64,000 bases of DNA from Ructibacterium sp965146665 (lineage in GTDB: Bacteria > Bacillota > Clostridia > Monoglobales > Monoglobaceae), in contig CBCTHE010000004.1 in NCBI GenBank assembly GCA_965146665.1, forward strand, positions 62,001-126,000. The letters run 5' to 3'. The notes beneath the pieces are model-generated. The model searched no databases and had not been told where the DNA came from. It saw only the letters and a list, made by a program, of their open reading frames with translations. Positions within the stretch are counted from its first letter, which is position 1. Each line of letters begins with the position of its first letter. The translations under genes were made by a program, and so were the position numbers. Of the stretch, positions 30,988-40,497 are shown piece after piece.

Positions 30988-32616
30988 ATGTGGAGCACAA
31001 AAAACATTAAAAAGCAGGCGCGGACAAGCCTGCGGCAAAATTACTGGCGGGCTGTGGGCGTCTGTCTGCTGGCGCTGTTTCTCATGGGGAGCCTGAGCTT
31101 TAACCTTTTGCATCAGCGTCTCTCCGTCTTTAACGCGGATATGAAAGAGGACCAGCAGGCCGCACAGCAGGTTCCCTTTGGTTCCATCAACCGGTTCGAG
31201 GGGAAAAGCAACTCAGAGATTGTCAACGAGTTTCTCAACGGCGGCGAGGTGCAGAGCGACGAGGCCTTTTTGAATCAGCACCCCACCCGTGGTGTCCTGG
31301 CTCAGTTCTTTAACAATGTGACCGAATCCAACTCCTTTGCCTTTGGCATTCTCAACGCCCTGAATCAGCTTTTGTTCCACGACCGGATCGGCGCCGGCAT
31401 CATCATCTTTCTGGGCGCGATCCTGGGACTTCTGCTCTGGCTGTTTCTCAGCAATGTCATCGTTGTGGGCAAGGCCCGCTTTTATCTGGAAAATCACAGC
31501 TGCTACAACACGAGGATCGGCCGCCTGCTCTTTCCTTTTCAGGTCCGCCGCACCCGCCGGACGGCGTGGACCATGCTGATGAAAAGTGTCTGGCTTTTTC
31601 TTTGGAATCTAACCATTGTGGGTGGCTTTATCAAACGCTATTCCTATCTGATGATTCCGTATATTCTGGCCGAAAATCCCAACATCCGCCGCAGGGAGGC
31701 CTTTGCGCTTTCGCGTTCCATGATGAAGGGGGAAAAGTGGCACACTTTCCTGCTTGACCTCACCTTTCTGGGATGGCTTATTCTGGGCACGCTCACTTTG
31801 GGGATTACGGATATCCTGTACACCCTCCCCTACCGCGACGCTGTCTATGCTGAGCTCTATCTGAGGCTCCGGGAAAAGGCAAAGGAGACGAACCTGCCCC
31901 ACGCGGACCTGCTCTGCGACGCCCGCCTTGCGGCTCCGCCAGCCCACACCGTGTACCCGGCCGGCGAGTATCTGATCCCCGCCGCGGCGCACCGGCGGTT
32001 CCTGACCATCAGCTATGAGCGGAAATATACCATTCTCTCTCTCATTCTGCTCTTCTTCACCTTTTCCATTATGGGCTGGCTCTGGGAGGTAAGTCTCCAT
32101 TTGTTCGGAGAAGGGCGGATGGTAAACCGGGGCGTCATGCTGGGGCCCTGGCTTCCCATCTACGGCTCCGGCGGCGTACTGATTCTGGTGCTGCTGCAAA
32201 AGGTCCGAAAATACCCGCTGGTCACCTTTTTCCTGACTGTGCTGATCTGCGGCGTGGTGGAATACACCACCTCATGGTTTCTGGAGACAACCCAGCATAT
32301 GAAGTGGTGGGATTACACCGGATATCTGCTGAACCTTAACGGCCGGATCTGCCTGGAGGGACTGATCGTCTTTGGCTTTGGCGGATGTGCCTTTATCTAT
32401 GTCCTGGCCCCGCTCTTGGATGAGCTGTACCAAAAGATTCCGCGCCGGATTGCCGCCGCTGTCTGTGCCGTACTGCTCGTCCTGTTTGGGACAGATCTGA
32501 TCTACTCCAGATTTCACCCCAATACCGGAGACGGCATCACCTATACCACCAGCGCAGACCAGGCCTGTGTGCCCCCGCGGACGCCGGTTCCATCCCTTCG
32601 TATTTTTGAATTCTAA
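30988..32616 (+). CDS. Fusion membrane protein: DUF975 plus PF06541-type putative ABC permease
   Basis: 542 residues. The first part (about 1-310) matches DUF975 membrane proteins (WSTKNIKKQARTSLRQNYWRAV start; YLMIPYILAENPNIRRREAFALSRSMMKGEKW). The second part (about 345-520) matches the PF06541/CmpB-like 'putative ABC transporter permease' family (LFFTFSIMGWLWEVSLHLF, NRGVMLGPWLPIYGSGGV, WDYTGYLLNLNGRICLEGL). These are usually separate proteins. It has about ten membrane spans. No ATPase partner is adjacent. Function unknown. It begins 22 nt after the phosphoesterase and is probably co-transcribed. Confidence 0.82.
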   Translation: MWSTKNIKKQARTSLRQNYWRAVGVCLLALFLMGSLSFNLLHQRLSVFNADMKEDQQAAQQVPFGSINRFEGKSNSEIVNEFLNGGEVQSDEAFLNQHPTRGVLAQFFNNVTESNSFAFGILNALNQLLFHDRIGAGIIIFLGAILGLLLWLFLSNVIVVGKARFYLENHSCYNTRIGRLLFPFQVRRTRRTAWTMLMKSVWLFLWNLTIVGGFIKRYSYLMIPYILAENPNIRRREAFALSRSMMKGEKWHTFLLDLTFLGWLILGTLTLGITDILYTLPYRDAVYAELYLRLREKAKETNLPHADLLCDARLAAPPAHTVYPAGEYLIPAAAHRRFLTISYERKYTILSLILLFFTFSIMGWLWEVSLHLFGEGRMVNRGVMLGPWLPIYGSGGVLILVLLQKVRKYPLVTFFLTVLICGVVEYTTSWFLETTQHMKWWDYTGYLLNLNGRICLEGLIVFGFGGCAFIYVLAPLLDELYQKIPRRIAAAVCAVLLVLFGTDLIYSRFHPNTGDGITYTTSADQACVPPRTPVPSLRIFEF

Positions 32617-32628
32617 GAGCCATTCAAA

Positions 32629-32660
32629 GCAAAAGGAGATCCGTTTGGATCTCCTTTTGC
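32629..32660. terminator. Bidirectional terminator between the fusion membrane protein and corA
   Basis: Perfect 14-bp stem GCAAAAGGAGATCC with a GTTT loop. A runs on one side and T on the other serve both converging genes. Confidence 0.88.
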
Positions 32661-32682
32661 CTTGATTTATAAATCCGCTCTT

Positions 32683-33603
32683 TCACTGAAACCAGTTTTT
32701 CTTTTTAAAATACCAGATCTCAATCAGGATCAGCGCCACACTTGCAAAAATCACTACAAGATAGCTGTGGGGCCACCGGAGCTCCGGCATATTGACAAAA
32801 TTCATGCCATACCATCCCGCAACCAGCGTAAGGGGCATGAAGATGGTGGTCACAATGGTCAAAAACTGCATAATATTATTTTGACGGACCGCCAGCTGGG
32901 ACTGGTACAGCTCCCGCAGCTGCATAGCGTATTCCCGCAGGGTAAAGACGTTGTTTTTCAGTCTGGAGACCCGGTTGGCATACAGACCAAACAGCCGGCA
33001 GTCCTCCGGGGTGAACAGATGATTTTCATTCTCTTCCAGCACCTCACTCAGCTCAACCAGCTGGTCATAGTATGAATCGATCCGCAGAAGCTCCCGCCGG
33101 TAAACCATCACATCCTGCCGCAGATCCGTCATGCGCCCGGCCAGGAGATCCTCCTCCTTTTGTTCCAGACGTGCCTCATAGTCATGGAGAAAGATCACAT
33201 CATCTTTGATCAGATGCTCCATGAGCTCAAAAAACAAATGGGCAATCAGAGATTCCTCCAAATAGGTAATCTCTCTGAGCTCTTCCAGAATATCCTTCAC
33301 CGTATCATCTTCACATACAAACAGAAGATGCCTCCGGTTCATGTAATAGCCAAACGCCAGCGCATTCTCCATGGGATTTTCCTTATCCGGCACCAGAAAC
33401 GTCCCGGCCACACAATCCGGAAGCACATCCGCCTTGCAGTAGCGGATGTGTGAAAAGCTCTTCATTACCATCCCATGATGGAGATGCCCCCTGTATCGTT
33501 GATCATATTCCTCCGGTCCGATCACCTCAACCAAAACGCCGTTCTCCGCCGGCTCATCTCCTTCGTTCAAGGGAACCAGCTTTTTATGCAGTGCATAGCG
33601 CAT
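32683..33603 (-). CDS. CorA-family divalent metal transporter
   Basis: 306 residues. Long cytoplasmic alpha/beta and coiled-coil region, then two C-terminal membrane helices with the signature YGMNF between them (WYGMNFVNMPEL). Expected to carry Mg2+ or Co2+/Ni2+ inward as a pentamer. Start at 33603, with GAGGAGG 8 nt upstream. Confidence 0.9.
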   Translation of the reverse strand: MRYALHKKLVPLNEGDEPAENGVLVEVIGPEEYDQRYRGHLHHGMVMKSFSHIRYCKADVLPDCVAGTFLVPDKENPMENALAFGYYMNRRHLLFVCEDDTVKDILEELREITYLEESLIAHLFFELMEHLIKDDVIFLHDYEARLEQKEEDLLAGRMTDLRQDVMVYRRELLRIDSYYDQLVELSEVLEENENHLFTPEDCRLFGLYANRVSRLKNNVFTLREYAMQLRELYQSQLAVRQNNIMQFLTIVTTIFMPLTLVAGWYGMNFVNMPELRWPHSYLVVIFASVALILIEIWYFKKKNWFQ

Positions 33604-33628
33604 GGACCTCGCCTCCTCTGTTTCTGTT

Positions 33629-33657
33629 ATTATATCAGACCGGGGCCGGGTCCGCAA
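33629..33657 (-). promoter_or_regulatory. Promoter of corA
   Basis: TTGCGG, 17-nt spacer rich in GC, perfect TATAAT (33634-33629). Confidence 0.65.
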
Positions 33658-33681
33658 CCCCCATTTCTATGTTACAAACAG

Positions 33682-33725
33682 GTTAAAATTTTAACATAAG
33701 TTTTGTGCAATGTTAAAATTTTAAT
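33682..33725 (+). promoter_or_regulatory. Pair of palindromic operators before the first ABC exporter operon
   Basis: GTTAAAATTTTAAC (33682-33695) and GTTAAAATTTTAAT (33712-33725) are near-identical palindromes whose centres are 30 bp apart, about three helical turns. A candidate -35 (TTGTGC, 33704-33709) and AT-rich -10 (TATATA/TATATT near 33725-33733) sit around the second copy, so binding there would block transcription. The regulator is not encoded next to this operon. Confidence 0.6.
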
Positions 33726-33818
33726 ATATATTATCAATTATTCAATATTGCATTTTGAGACGAAGGTATTAAAATCTATAGGAGAACTGTAACATACTAC
33801 CTGAGGAGGGATGTAAGT

Positions 33819-35585
33819 ATGAACACAGTAAAATTTCTGTTTGGACTTTTGAAAGGACAGCGGCTCCGGTACTACACGGCAATCATGCTCGGGGTACTGA
33901 TCTCGCTGATTCCGCTCACCAACAACTACCTGGTCAAGGTCATTGTGGACGATGTGATTGTCGCTGGCCGAAACAACATTTTGGTACCAATTCTCATTGC
34001 GCTGTTCTGTTTTACACTTATTCGGGTCAGCCTTTGGTACTACATACGCTATACCATTGAACGTACCGGCCAGAAGGTCATGATGGATGTCCGGAACCGG
34101 GGATTCAAAAAGCTGCTTTCCATGGAGTTCAGTTTTTTTGACAAGACCCGTACCGGAGATTTGATGACCCGCATGACCGCCGATGTAGACACCATCCGCC
34201 ACTTCTTTTCCTATGCGTTTTATATGCTGATCGAGCAGTCTGTCATCTTCCTGGGCGCGCTCTGCTTTATGATGACTGTTGCGGACATCAGCTTTATGAT
34301 CATGGCCGCCGTCATCATGCCGCTCGCCATCTATATGGCGGTGAAGCTGGCCTTCACCATCAAGCCGCGTTACCGCAGGGTCCGTGAGCTCCGCTCGGCG
34401 CTGAACACCGTCGCACAGGAAAACATTGAAGCCAACCGGGTGGTCCGCGCCTTTGTCCGCGAGGATTTTGAACGCGAAAAAATGCGCACGGCCAGCGATA
34501 ATTTCAAACAGGAACAGTTTAACGTAAACCGCGTCTGGAGACGGTATATGCCCTTTCTCTCCAATATTCAGATGCTCTTCACCATCTATAATATTGTGGT
34601 CGGCGGCATTCTGGTTATCAATGGCAGAATGTCAGTGGGCGATCTGGTCATGTTCAACGGCATGATCTGGATGATTACCGGCCCTCTGACCCAGTACGGC
34701 TTTCTGGCAAACGATGTGGCGAACTGCTTTGCGTCCACGGATAAGCTCATTGAGCTTCTGAATTCGGACACGGAGATCAAGCCGGTTAAGTCCACGCCGA
34801 TCAAAAAGCAGATCCGGGGGGATATTGACTTTATCAACGTAAGCTTTGGCTATGACGGCGACGAGCACGCACTGCATGACGCATCGTTCCATATCAGGGC
34901 CGGCGAGACCATCGGTCTGATTGGGGCGGCCGGATCAGGGAAATCCACCATCATCAATCTAATCAGCCGCTTTTATGACGTGGACCACGGTGTAATCCTG
35001 ATCGACGGTGAGGATATAAAAAACATAGATTTGGATACGCTTCGGGGCAGCATTTCCGTGGCACAGCAGGATGTATTCCTGTTCTCCAACTCAATTCGGG
35101 AAAACATCGCCTTTGGGGCCAGCTGGGCCACGGATGAGGATGTTTTCCGGGCAGCCGAGGCTGCGCAGGCACATGATTTTATCATGGAACTGCCGGAGGG
35201 CTATGACACCATTGTGGGCGAGCGCGGCGTCGGTCTTTCCGGCGGTCAGAAACAGCGGCTCACGCTGGCACGCGCCCTGCTGAATAACCCGTCTATTCTG
35301 GTTCTGGACGATACCACCTCCGCCCTGGACGCGGAGACAGAGCGGTATATACAGGGGAACCTGTCCTCCCAGTTCGGCAATAAGACCGTATTTATCATTT
35401 CACAGCGGATCTCTTCGGTCAAGGACTGTGACCAGATCATGGTTCTTGAAAACGGAAACATCATAGAACACGGAAAACACGAGGATCTTGTGGAGGCAGG
35501 CGGCTACTATACCCGCGTCTTCCAGCATCAGTTCGGCGCGCTCTCCGGCGCGGAGAAAGGTGGTGAACCGTCATGGCAAAAGTGA
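33819..35585 (+). CDS. ABC exporter half-transporter, degenerate-site subunit (pair 1)
   Basis: 588 residues: six-helix type IV exporter membrane domain (about 1-310) and nucleotide-binding domain (about 340-580). Walker A GAAGSGKST, signature LSGGQKQR, Walker B ILVLDDTTSALD. The catalytic Glu after Walker B is Asp, and the H-loop His is replaced by Gln (IISQRIS), so its own ATP site is expected to be poorly hydrolytic. This is the pattern of heterodimeric exporters such as BmrCD/TM287-288. It overlaps its partner by 13 nt. Multidrug or lipid/peptide export; substrate unknown. Confidence 0.9.
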   Translation: MNTVKFLFGLLKGQRLRYYTAIMLGVLISLIPLTNNYLVKVIVDDVIVAGRNNILVPILIALFCFTLIRVSLWYYIRYTIERTGQKVMMDVRNRGFKKLLSMEFSFFDKTRTGDLMTRMTADVDTIRHFFSYAFYMLIEQSVIFLGALCFMMTVADISFMIMAAVIMPLAIYMAVKLAFTIKPRYRRVRELRSALNTVAQENIEANRVVRAFVREDFEREKMRTASDNFKQEQFNVNRVWRRYMPFLSNIQMLFTIYNIVVGGILVINGRMSVGDLVMFNGMIWMITGPLTQYGFLANDVANCFASTDKLIELLNSDTEIKPVKSTPIKKQIRGDIDFINVSFGYDGDEHALHDASFHIRAGETIGLIGAAGSGKSTIINLISRFYDVDHGVILIDGEDIKNIDLDTLRGSISVAQQDVFLFSNSIRENIAFGASWATDEDVFRAAEAAQAHDFIMELPEGYDTIVGERGVGLSGGQKQRLTLARALLNNPSILVLDDTTSALDAETERYIQGNLSSQFGNKTVFIISQRISSVKDCDQIMVLENGNIIEHGKHEDLVEAGGYYTRVFQHQFGALSGAEKGGEPSWQK

Positions 35586-37354
35586 ATACCTATGACAATG
35601 ACGAGGATCTCAAGGTCAGTATGAACAAAGACCAGCTGCGCCGTGCGGTGGGGTATATCAAGCCCTATAAGCGGGAATTTATTCTGACCATCTGCATCAT
35701 GCTTCTGGCAACCGTGGCCTCCATGTCCACCCCATATCTGTTCCAGATGGCTCTGGACCATAAGATTCCGAATAAGGATGTGCGGGGTCTGATTATGATC
35801 GGTCTGCTTTGCCTGGTGATCTTCCTCTTTTCCGTCTGGGCACAGAACTCCCGGACCAGGCTGATGAACTATGTCGGCCACAGCATCATCCACGACCTTC
35901 GGTGTGATATGTTCGGTCATCTGCAGGACCTGCCGGTGACCTATTTCGACACCCGTCCGCACGGCAAGATTCTCGTCCGCGTGGTCAACTACATCAACTC
36001 GCTTGCTGATATGTTCTCCAACGGCCTGGTAAACGCGCTGATGGAAATGGTCTCCCTGTTCGTGATTTTGGGCTTTATGTTCGCCATCAATGTAAAATTG
36101 ACCCTGATTTCGCTGATCGGCTTCCCGCTTCTGGTGTTCTTTATCGTAAAGCTGAAGGCCATTCACCGCCGGGCGTGGCAGGCATACAGCGACAAAAACT
36201 CAAATCTGAACGCTTATCTGCACGAGAGCATCAACGGGGTCCGCATCACACAGGCTTTTGTCAAGGAGCGCTCCAACAGCCGGATCTTTTCGCGGCTTTC
36301 CAGCGATACCCTGCGTTCCTGGATGAAAGCAAAGCTGATCGAATTCTCAATCTGGCCCACCTCCACGGTCATCTCAGAGCTGAGCGTCATTGTGATCTAT
36401 TTCATAGGGGCAGCGGCCATTGCCAGGGAAGATCTCAGCGTGGGTGTCATTGTGGCCATCATCAGCTATATCTGGCGGTTCTGGACGCCCATTAACAACA
36501 TGAGCAATATCTATAACCAGATCATGACCAATATGGCCTATCTGGAGCGTATCTTTGAGGTCATCGAAGAGGATACAGTAATCAAGGACGCCCCGGATGC
36601 CAAAATCATGCCGGATGTGCAGGGGGAGGTCTCCTTTGAGCATGTCACCTTTGGCTATGAGGAAGGCGAAAACATTCTGGAGGATCTCTCCTTTTCCTTC
36701 CCGGCCGGAACCATGGTGGCATTGGTCGGCCAGACAGGGGCCGGAAAATCCACAGTCGCCAATCTGCTGGGCCGGTACTATGACATTCAGGGCGGAAAAA
36801 TCACCATTGACGGCATTGACATCAAAAGTGTCACGGTGAAATCTCTGCGGCAACAGCTCGGCTTTATGCTCCAGGACAGCTTTGTGTTCAGCGGCTCCAT
36901 CATGGAGAACATCCGGTACGGCCGTCTGGACGCCACTGACGCGGAGGTCGTTGCCGCCGCCAAGGCTGTCAATGCCCATGATTTTATCTCCGAACTGCCC
37001 CATGGGTATCACACTGTGGTCAGTGAACGCGGCAGCATGCTTTCAGCGGGACAGCGCCAGCTGATCTCTCTGGCCCGGGCCATGCTGAAGGATCCGCGGG
37101 TTCTGGTTCTGGACGAGGCGACCTCCAGCATTGACACAGAGACCGAGATTAAAATTATGGAAGGGATTGCCGCGATTTTGAAGAACCGCACCTCCTTTGT
37201 CATTGCCCACCGCCTCTCTACCATCAAATCCGCGGATGTAATCATGGTGATTGGAAACAAGGGCATCATTGAGCGGGGAACCCACGAGGAGCTTCTGGCG
37301 CTGGATGGGGAATATGCTAAGCTCTACAAGACCCAGACCTCCCTTGCAAACTGA
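35573..37354 (+). CDS. ABC exporter half-transporter, catalytic-site subunit (pair 1)
   Basis: 593 residues: exporter membrane domain and nucleotide-binding domain with Walker A GQTGAGKST, Walker B VLVLDEATSSID with the catalytic Glu, H-loop IAHRLS, but a changed signature LSAGQRQ. In a heterodimer its intact Walker site faces the partner's good LSGGQ, while its weaker LSAGQ faces the partner's degenerate Walker site, so the two genes fit as one transporter with one active site. AAAGGTGG lies 9 nt before the ATG inside the upstream gene. Confidence 0.9.
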   Translation: MAKVNTYDNDEDLKVSMNKDQLRRAVGYIKPYKREFILTICIMLLATVASMSTPYLFQMALDHKIPNKDVRGLIMIGLLCLVIFLFSVWAQNSRTRLMNYVGHSIIHDLRCDMFGHLQDLPVTYFDTRPHGKILVRVVNYINSLADMFSNGLVNALMEMVSLFVILGFMFAINVKLTLISLIGFPLLVFFIVKLKAIHRRAWQAYSDKNSNLNAYLHESINGVRITQAFVKERSNSRIFSRLSSDTLRSWMKAKLIEFSIWPTSTVISELSVIVIYFIGAAAIAREDLSVGVIVAIISYIWRFWTPINNMSNIYNQIMTNMAYLERIFEVIEEDTVIKDAPDAKIMPDVQGEVSFEHVTFGYEEGENILEDLSFSFPAGTMVALVGQTGAGKSTVANLLGRYYDIQGGKITIDGIDIKSVTVKSLRQQLGFMLQDSFVFSGSIMENIRYGRLDATDAEVVAAAKAVNAHDFISELPHGYHTVVSERGSMLSAGQRQLISLARAMLKDPRVLVLDEATSSIDTETEIKIMEGIAAILKNRTSFVIAHRLSTIKSADVIMVIGNKGIIERGTHEELLALDGEYAKLYKTQTSLAN

Positions 37355-37355
37355 A

Positions 37356-37398
37356 AACAGCACAAAAGGCGCACCAGAGGTGTGCCTTTTGTGCTGTT
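37356..37398. terminator. Terminator between the exporter pair 1 and cotJC
   Basis: 20-bp stem AACAGCACAAAAGGC + GCACC with an AGA loop, directly after the stop at 37354 and before the end of the converging gene. T run is best on the minus strand (TTTTCAG). Confidence 0.82.
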
Positions 37399-37478
37399 CA
37401 GATTGCCTTTCGCAATATAGGTGAATCCATGCTGTTAAATCGCAGGACGCATGGGTTCGGCTCTCCGACAGCTTAAGC

Positions 37479-38165
37479 TTACACAGGGGATTTTTCCTGC
37501 TGGAAGGAGGGCGGATTGACTGGCGTTCCCTCAAATCCATGACGATGGGACGGCGTTGACAGGTTAAAATAGAGTTTGGAATCCTCCGTCACCCCGAAGT
37601 CCTGATTTGATCCGGTGTCCTGTACCCGGTTAAAGGCCTCGCGGAACATGGCGTTATGGGCCTCCTCGCGGTTCAGCAGAAAATCAATGGTCTCCTTGAC
37701 ATATTTGTCGTTGATCTGACGGTACAGATACTCATACACCACCTTTGCCCGCTGTTCCGAGGCAATGTTGGAGAGCAGGTCCGCGCACAGGTCCCCGGTA
37801 ACGGTCACATAATCCGCTGTCCAGGAATATCCGGATGAATTCATGAGACCGGGGCTGAGCCCTAACAGAACGTGGGTCTCAATCTCCCCGCTTCCGACCT
37901 CTGTATAATCCACTTCCTTCCCGTTGAGCAAACTGATCGTCTGGGCCACCATCTCCATATGGCTGAGTTCCTCTGCCGCAATGTCCATAAATAAATCCTT
38001 GATATCCGGGTCCTTGATCCGGAAGGATTGCGACATGTACTGCATTGCCGCCTTCAGTTCACCGTTTCCGCCGCCCAGCTGTTCCTGCATCAATGCCGCA
38101 TACTGAGGATTTGCTTTCTCAATCTTTACCGGATGCAGCAGTTGTTTTTCATGCTTAAACATCAT
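37479..38165 (-). CDS. cotJC: Manganese catalase family protein, CotJC-like
   Basis: 228 residues of a four-helix ferritin-like dimanganese fold: ELKAAMQYMSQSF, the metal-binding EELSHMEMVAQTI and the second half REEAHNAMFREAF (Glu/His ligands). In spore-formers CotJC is a spore coat protein, and the family also gives H2O2-decomposing catalases. The usual cotJA/cotJB partners are not next to it. AGAGGA precedes ATG 38165 (ATG 38162 is an alternative). Confidence 0.85.
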   Translation of the reverse strand: MMFKHEKQLLHPVKIEKANPQYAALMQEQLGGGNGELKAAMQYMSQSFRIKDPDIKDLFMDIAAEELSHMEMVAQTISLLNGKEVDYTEVGSGEIETHVLLGLSPGLMNSSGYSWTADYVTVTGDLCADLLSNIASEQRAKVVYEYLYRQINDKYVKETIDFLLNREEAHNAMFREAFNRVQDTGSNQDFGVTEDSKLYFNLSTPSHRHGFEGTPVNPPSFQQEKSPV

Positions 38166-38269
38166 TCATTCCTCTTTTCATAATGTAGTGATCCCCTTTA
38201 TTATGCGCTGTTTTTCTGATTTTATCTCATGCCGCAATAAAAAATGGATGAAATCCTTTGATCCAATCA

Positions 38270-38298
38270 TTGACAACGCAGCAATTTTCCTTTATACT
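38270..38298 (+). promoter_or_regulatory. Promoter of the marR-ABC exporter operon
   Basis: TTGACA (38270-38275), 17-nt spacer, TATACT (38293-38298), close to consensus. Confidence 0.82.
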
Positions 38299-38305
38299 CT
38301 ATATA

Positions 38306-38319
38306 GTTGCATGTGCAAC
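38306..38319 (+). promoter_or_regulatory. MarR operator at the marR transcription start
   Basis: Palindrome GTTGCATGTGCAAC located 7 bp after the -10 box, over the expected start point. The position and the adjacent marR gene suggest autorepression of the whole operon. Confidence 0.7.
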
Positions 38320-38342
38320 GAATTTTCTGTCAGGAGGTTTCT

Positions 38343-38774
38343 ATGGAATCACTTATGAAATACATCAATCATACATCCCGCTGTGCGAACCTTTACCGAA
38401 GCGCACAAATGCGCGGCGCCGGGCTTAAGGGCTGTCAGCACGGCTATATCTTCCAGGTGTGCCGGAACCCCGGAATTTCGCAGGAGCAGCTGGCCAAAAA
38501 CCTTTCCGTAAATAAGAGCAGCGTTACCCGGCAGCTCAGCGCACTGGAACAAAACGGTTTTGTCCGGCGCAGTCCCAGCGAAACCGACCGGCGGGTTCTG
38601 CACGTATTTCCCACAGAAAAAGCCCTGGATATTCTGCCCCAGGTCCGCGCGCTGTCAAAGCGCTGGAACGAGCAGGTACTTGCGGATTTCACGCCTGCGG
38701 AACGGACACTGATTCTCTCCTTGATGGAGCGGGTGATGCAAAGGGCAAAAACTCTGGCAGAACCGGAGGTATAG
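38343..38774 (+). CDS. MarR-family transcriptional regulator
   Basis: 143 residues. Winged helix-turn-helix: ISQEQLAKNLSVNKSSVTRQLSALEQ (recognition helix region) and the wing GFVRRSPSETDRRVLHVF with the Asp-Arg-Arg motif typical of MarR. It is followed after 4 nt by an exporter pair, so it probably represses these ABC genes until an exported compound binds it. Start ATG 38343 with AGGAGG 5 nt upstream; an ATG at 38307 would overlap the operator. Confidence 0.93.
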   Translation: MESLMKYINHTSRCANLYRSAQMRGAGLKGCQHGYIFQVCRNPGISQEQLAKNLSVNKSSVTRQLSALEQNGFVRRSPSETDRRVLHVFPTEKALDILPQVRALSKRWNEQVLADFTPAERTLILSLMERVMQRAKTLAEPEV

Positions 38775-38778
38775 TCCC

Positions 38779-40497
38779 ATGCGAACCGTTTTTTCCTACT
38801 TAAAACCCCATCTGCCCCGTATGACCGCCGGACTGGTCATCAAGTTTGTCGGGACCATGATGGATCTTCTTCTTCCTTGGATTCTGTCCTATATGATAGA
38901 CGATATTGTCCCGCTGAAGAATAAGACGCTGATCTTCCTCTGGGGCGGAGCCATGGTTATCTGCGCCGTGGTGGCTGTGGCGGGAAACATTATTGCAAAC
39001 CGCATGGCCTCCCGGGTCGCACAGCGTACAACACAGGCTTTGCGCCATGACCTGTTTGAAAAGATTTCTTACCTCTCCTGCCGGCAGGCGGACGGTTTCT
39101 CCGTTCCTTCCCTGGAGTCCCGGCTGACCACCGATACCTATAACCTGCATCAGATGATCGGTATGATGCAGCGGCTGGGCATCCGCGCACCCATTCTTCT
39201 GCTGGGCGGAATCTTTGTCACCCTCACGCTGGAGCCCTATCTCTCCCTGGTTTTGATTGCCATGCTGCCGTTCATGGGACTGACCATCTATGCCATCTCC
39301 AAAAAGGGGATCCCGCTGTATGCACGGCTGCAGCAGGGCATTGACACCATGGTCCGTACCGTCCGCGAAAACATCTCCGGCATCCGTGTGATCAAGGCCC
39401 TGTCCAAGACCGACTTTGAAAAGGAACGGTTCGCAGGGGTCAACGCTGAGGTTGTGGCCCGGGAAACCAGATCGGGCGTAACCATGGCACTGAGCAATCC
39501 GCTTATGAACCTGCTTCTGAATCTCGGTCTCACCCTTGTCATCATTGTTGGGGCTTTTCGGGTGAACGCCGGCCTGTCCCAGCCGGGAAAAATCATTGCC
39601 TTTCTGACTTATTTCACCATTATTTTAAATGCCCTTCTCTCAATTTCGAGAATGTTCATGATGTACTCCAAGGGCAGCGCCTCCGCCGGCCGGATCAGCG
39701 AGGTTCTGAATACACCGGAGGACATGCAGCTTCATCCGCCTGTAATAAAGGACAGCGCCCTGCATATAGCGTTTTCCCATGTCTCGTTTTCCTACCGTAA
39801 GAAAAGGGATAATCTGACCGATATCAGCTTTGCTTTAAAGCGGGGCGAAACCCTGGGCATTATTGGCGGCACGGGCAGCGGGAAAACTACCATCGCCGCC
39901 CTGCTCATGCGCCTGTACGATCCGGACAGCGGTGAAATTCTCATATCCGGGCGCTCTGTGGCCTCCATCCCCCCGGCGGAGCTGCACACCAAATTCGGCG
40001 TTGTATTCCAGCACGATTTTCTCATGGCAGATACCATTGCGAATAACATATCCTTTGGGCGGGGACTGAGCATGGAACAAATCAAGGCGGCCTGCGAACG
40101 CGCTCAGGCCAGAGAGTTCATCGAAGGGCTCCCCGGCCAATATGCGTATATGCTGACAGCAAAGGGCACCAATCTCAGCGGAGGTCAGAAGCAAAGGCTG
40201 CTGGTGGCCCGCGCTCTGGCGGGATCCCCTGAAATTCTCATTCTGGACGACTCGTCCAGCGCTTTGGATTACCGGACCGATTCCCTGCTCCGCAGGGCTG
40301 TCAGCCAGCATTTTCAGGATACGACAACCATCATCATCGCACAGCGCATCAGTTCCATACGGCATGCGGATCATATTCTGGTGCTTGAGGACGGGAAGGC
40401 GCTGGGCTATGGCACACACAGGGAGCTCATGGAAACCTGCGGTCTGTACCGGGAAATCAGCATATCACAGATGGGAGGCGATGTCATTGCCGGCTAA
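38779..40497 (+). CDS. ABC exporter half-transporter, degenerate-site subunit (pair 2)
   Basis: 572 residues: six-helix exporter domain and nucleotide-binding domain. Walker A GGTGSGKTT, good signature LSGGQKQR, Walker B ILILDDSSSALD with Asp instead of the catalytic Glu, H-loop AQRIS with Gln instead of His. Same degenerate pattern as the first gene of pair 1. Second gene of the marR operon, 4 nt after marR; overlaps its partner by 17 nt. Confidence 0.9.
   Translation: MRTVFSYLKPHLPRMTAGLVIKFVGTMMDLLLPWILSYMIDDIVPLKNKTLIFLWGGAMVICAVVAVAGNIIANRMASRVAQRTTQALRHDLFEKISYLSCRQADGFSVPSLESRLTTDTYNLHQMIGMMQRLGIRAPILLLGGIFVTLTLEPYLSLVLIAMLPFMGLTIYAISKKGIPLYARLQQGIDTMVRTVRENISGIRVIKALSKTDFEKERFAGVNAEVVARETRSGVTMALSNPLMNLLLNLGLTLVIIVGAFRVNAGLSQPGKIIAFLTYFTIILNALLSISRMFMMYSKGSASAGRISEVLNTPEDMQLHPPVIKDSALHIAFSHVSFSYRKKRDNLTDISFALKRGETLGIIGGTGSGKTTIAALLMRLYDPDSGEILISGRSVASIPPAELHTKFGVVFQHDFLMADTIANNISFGRGLSMEQIKAACERAQAREFIEGLPGQYAYMLTAKGTNLSGGQKQRLLVARALAGSPEILILDDSSSALDYRTDSLLRRAVSQHFQDTTTIIIAQRISSIRHADHILVLEDGKALGYGTHRELMETCGLYREISISQMGGDVIAG

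Noticed and set aside
35573..37354. LSAGQ signature as evidence of a decayed exporter gene
   Set aside because: The change pairs with the degenerate Walker site of the partner, the normal layout of heterodimeric exporters.
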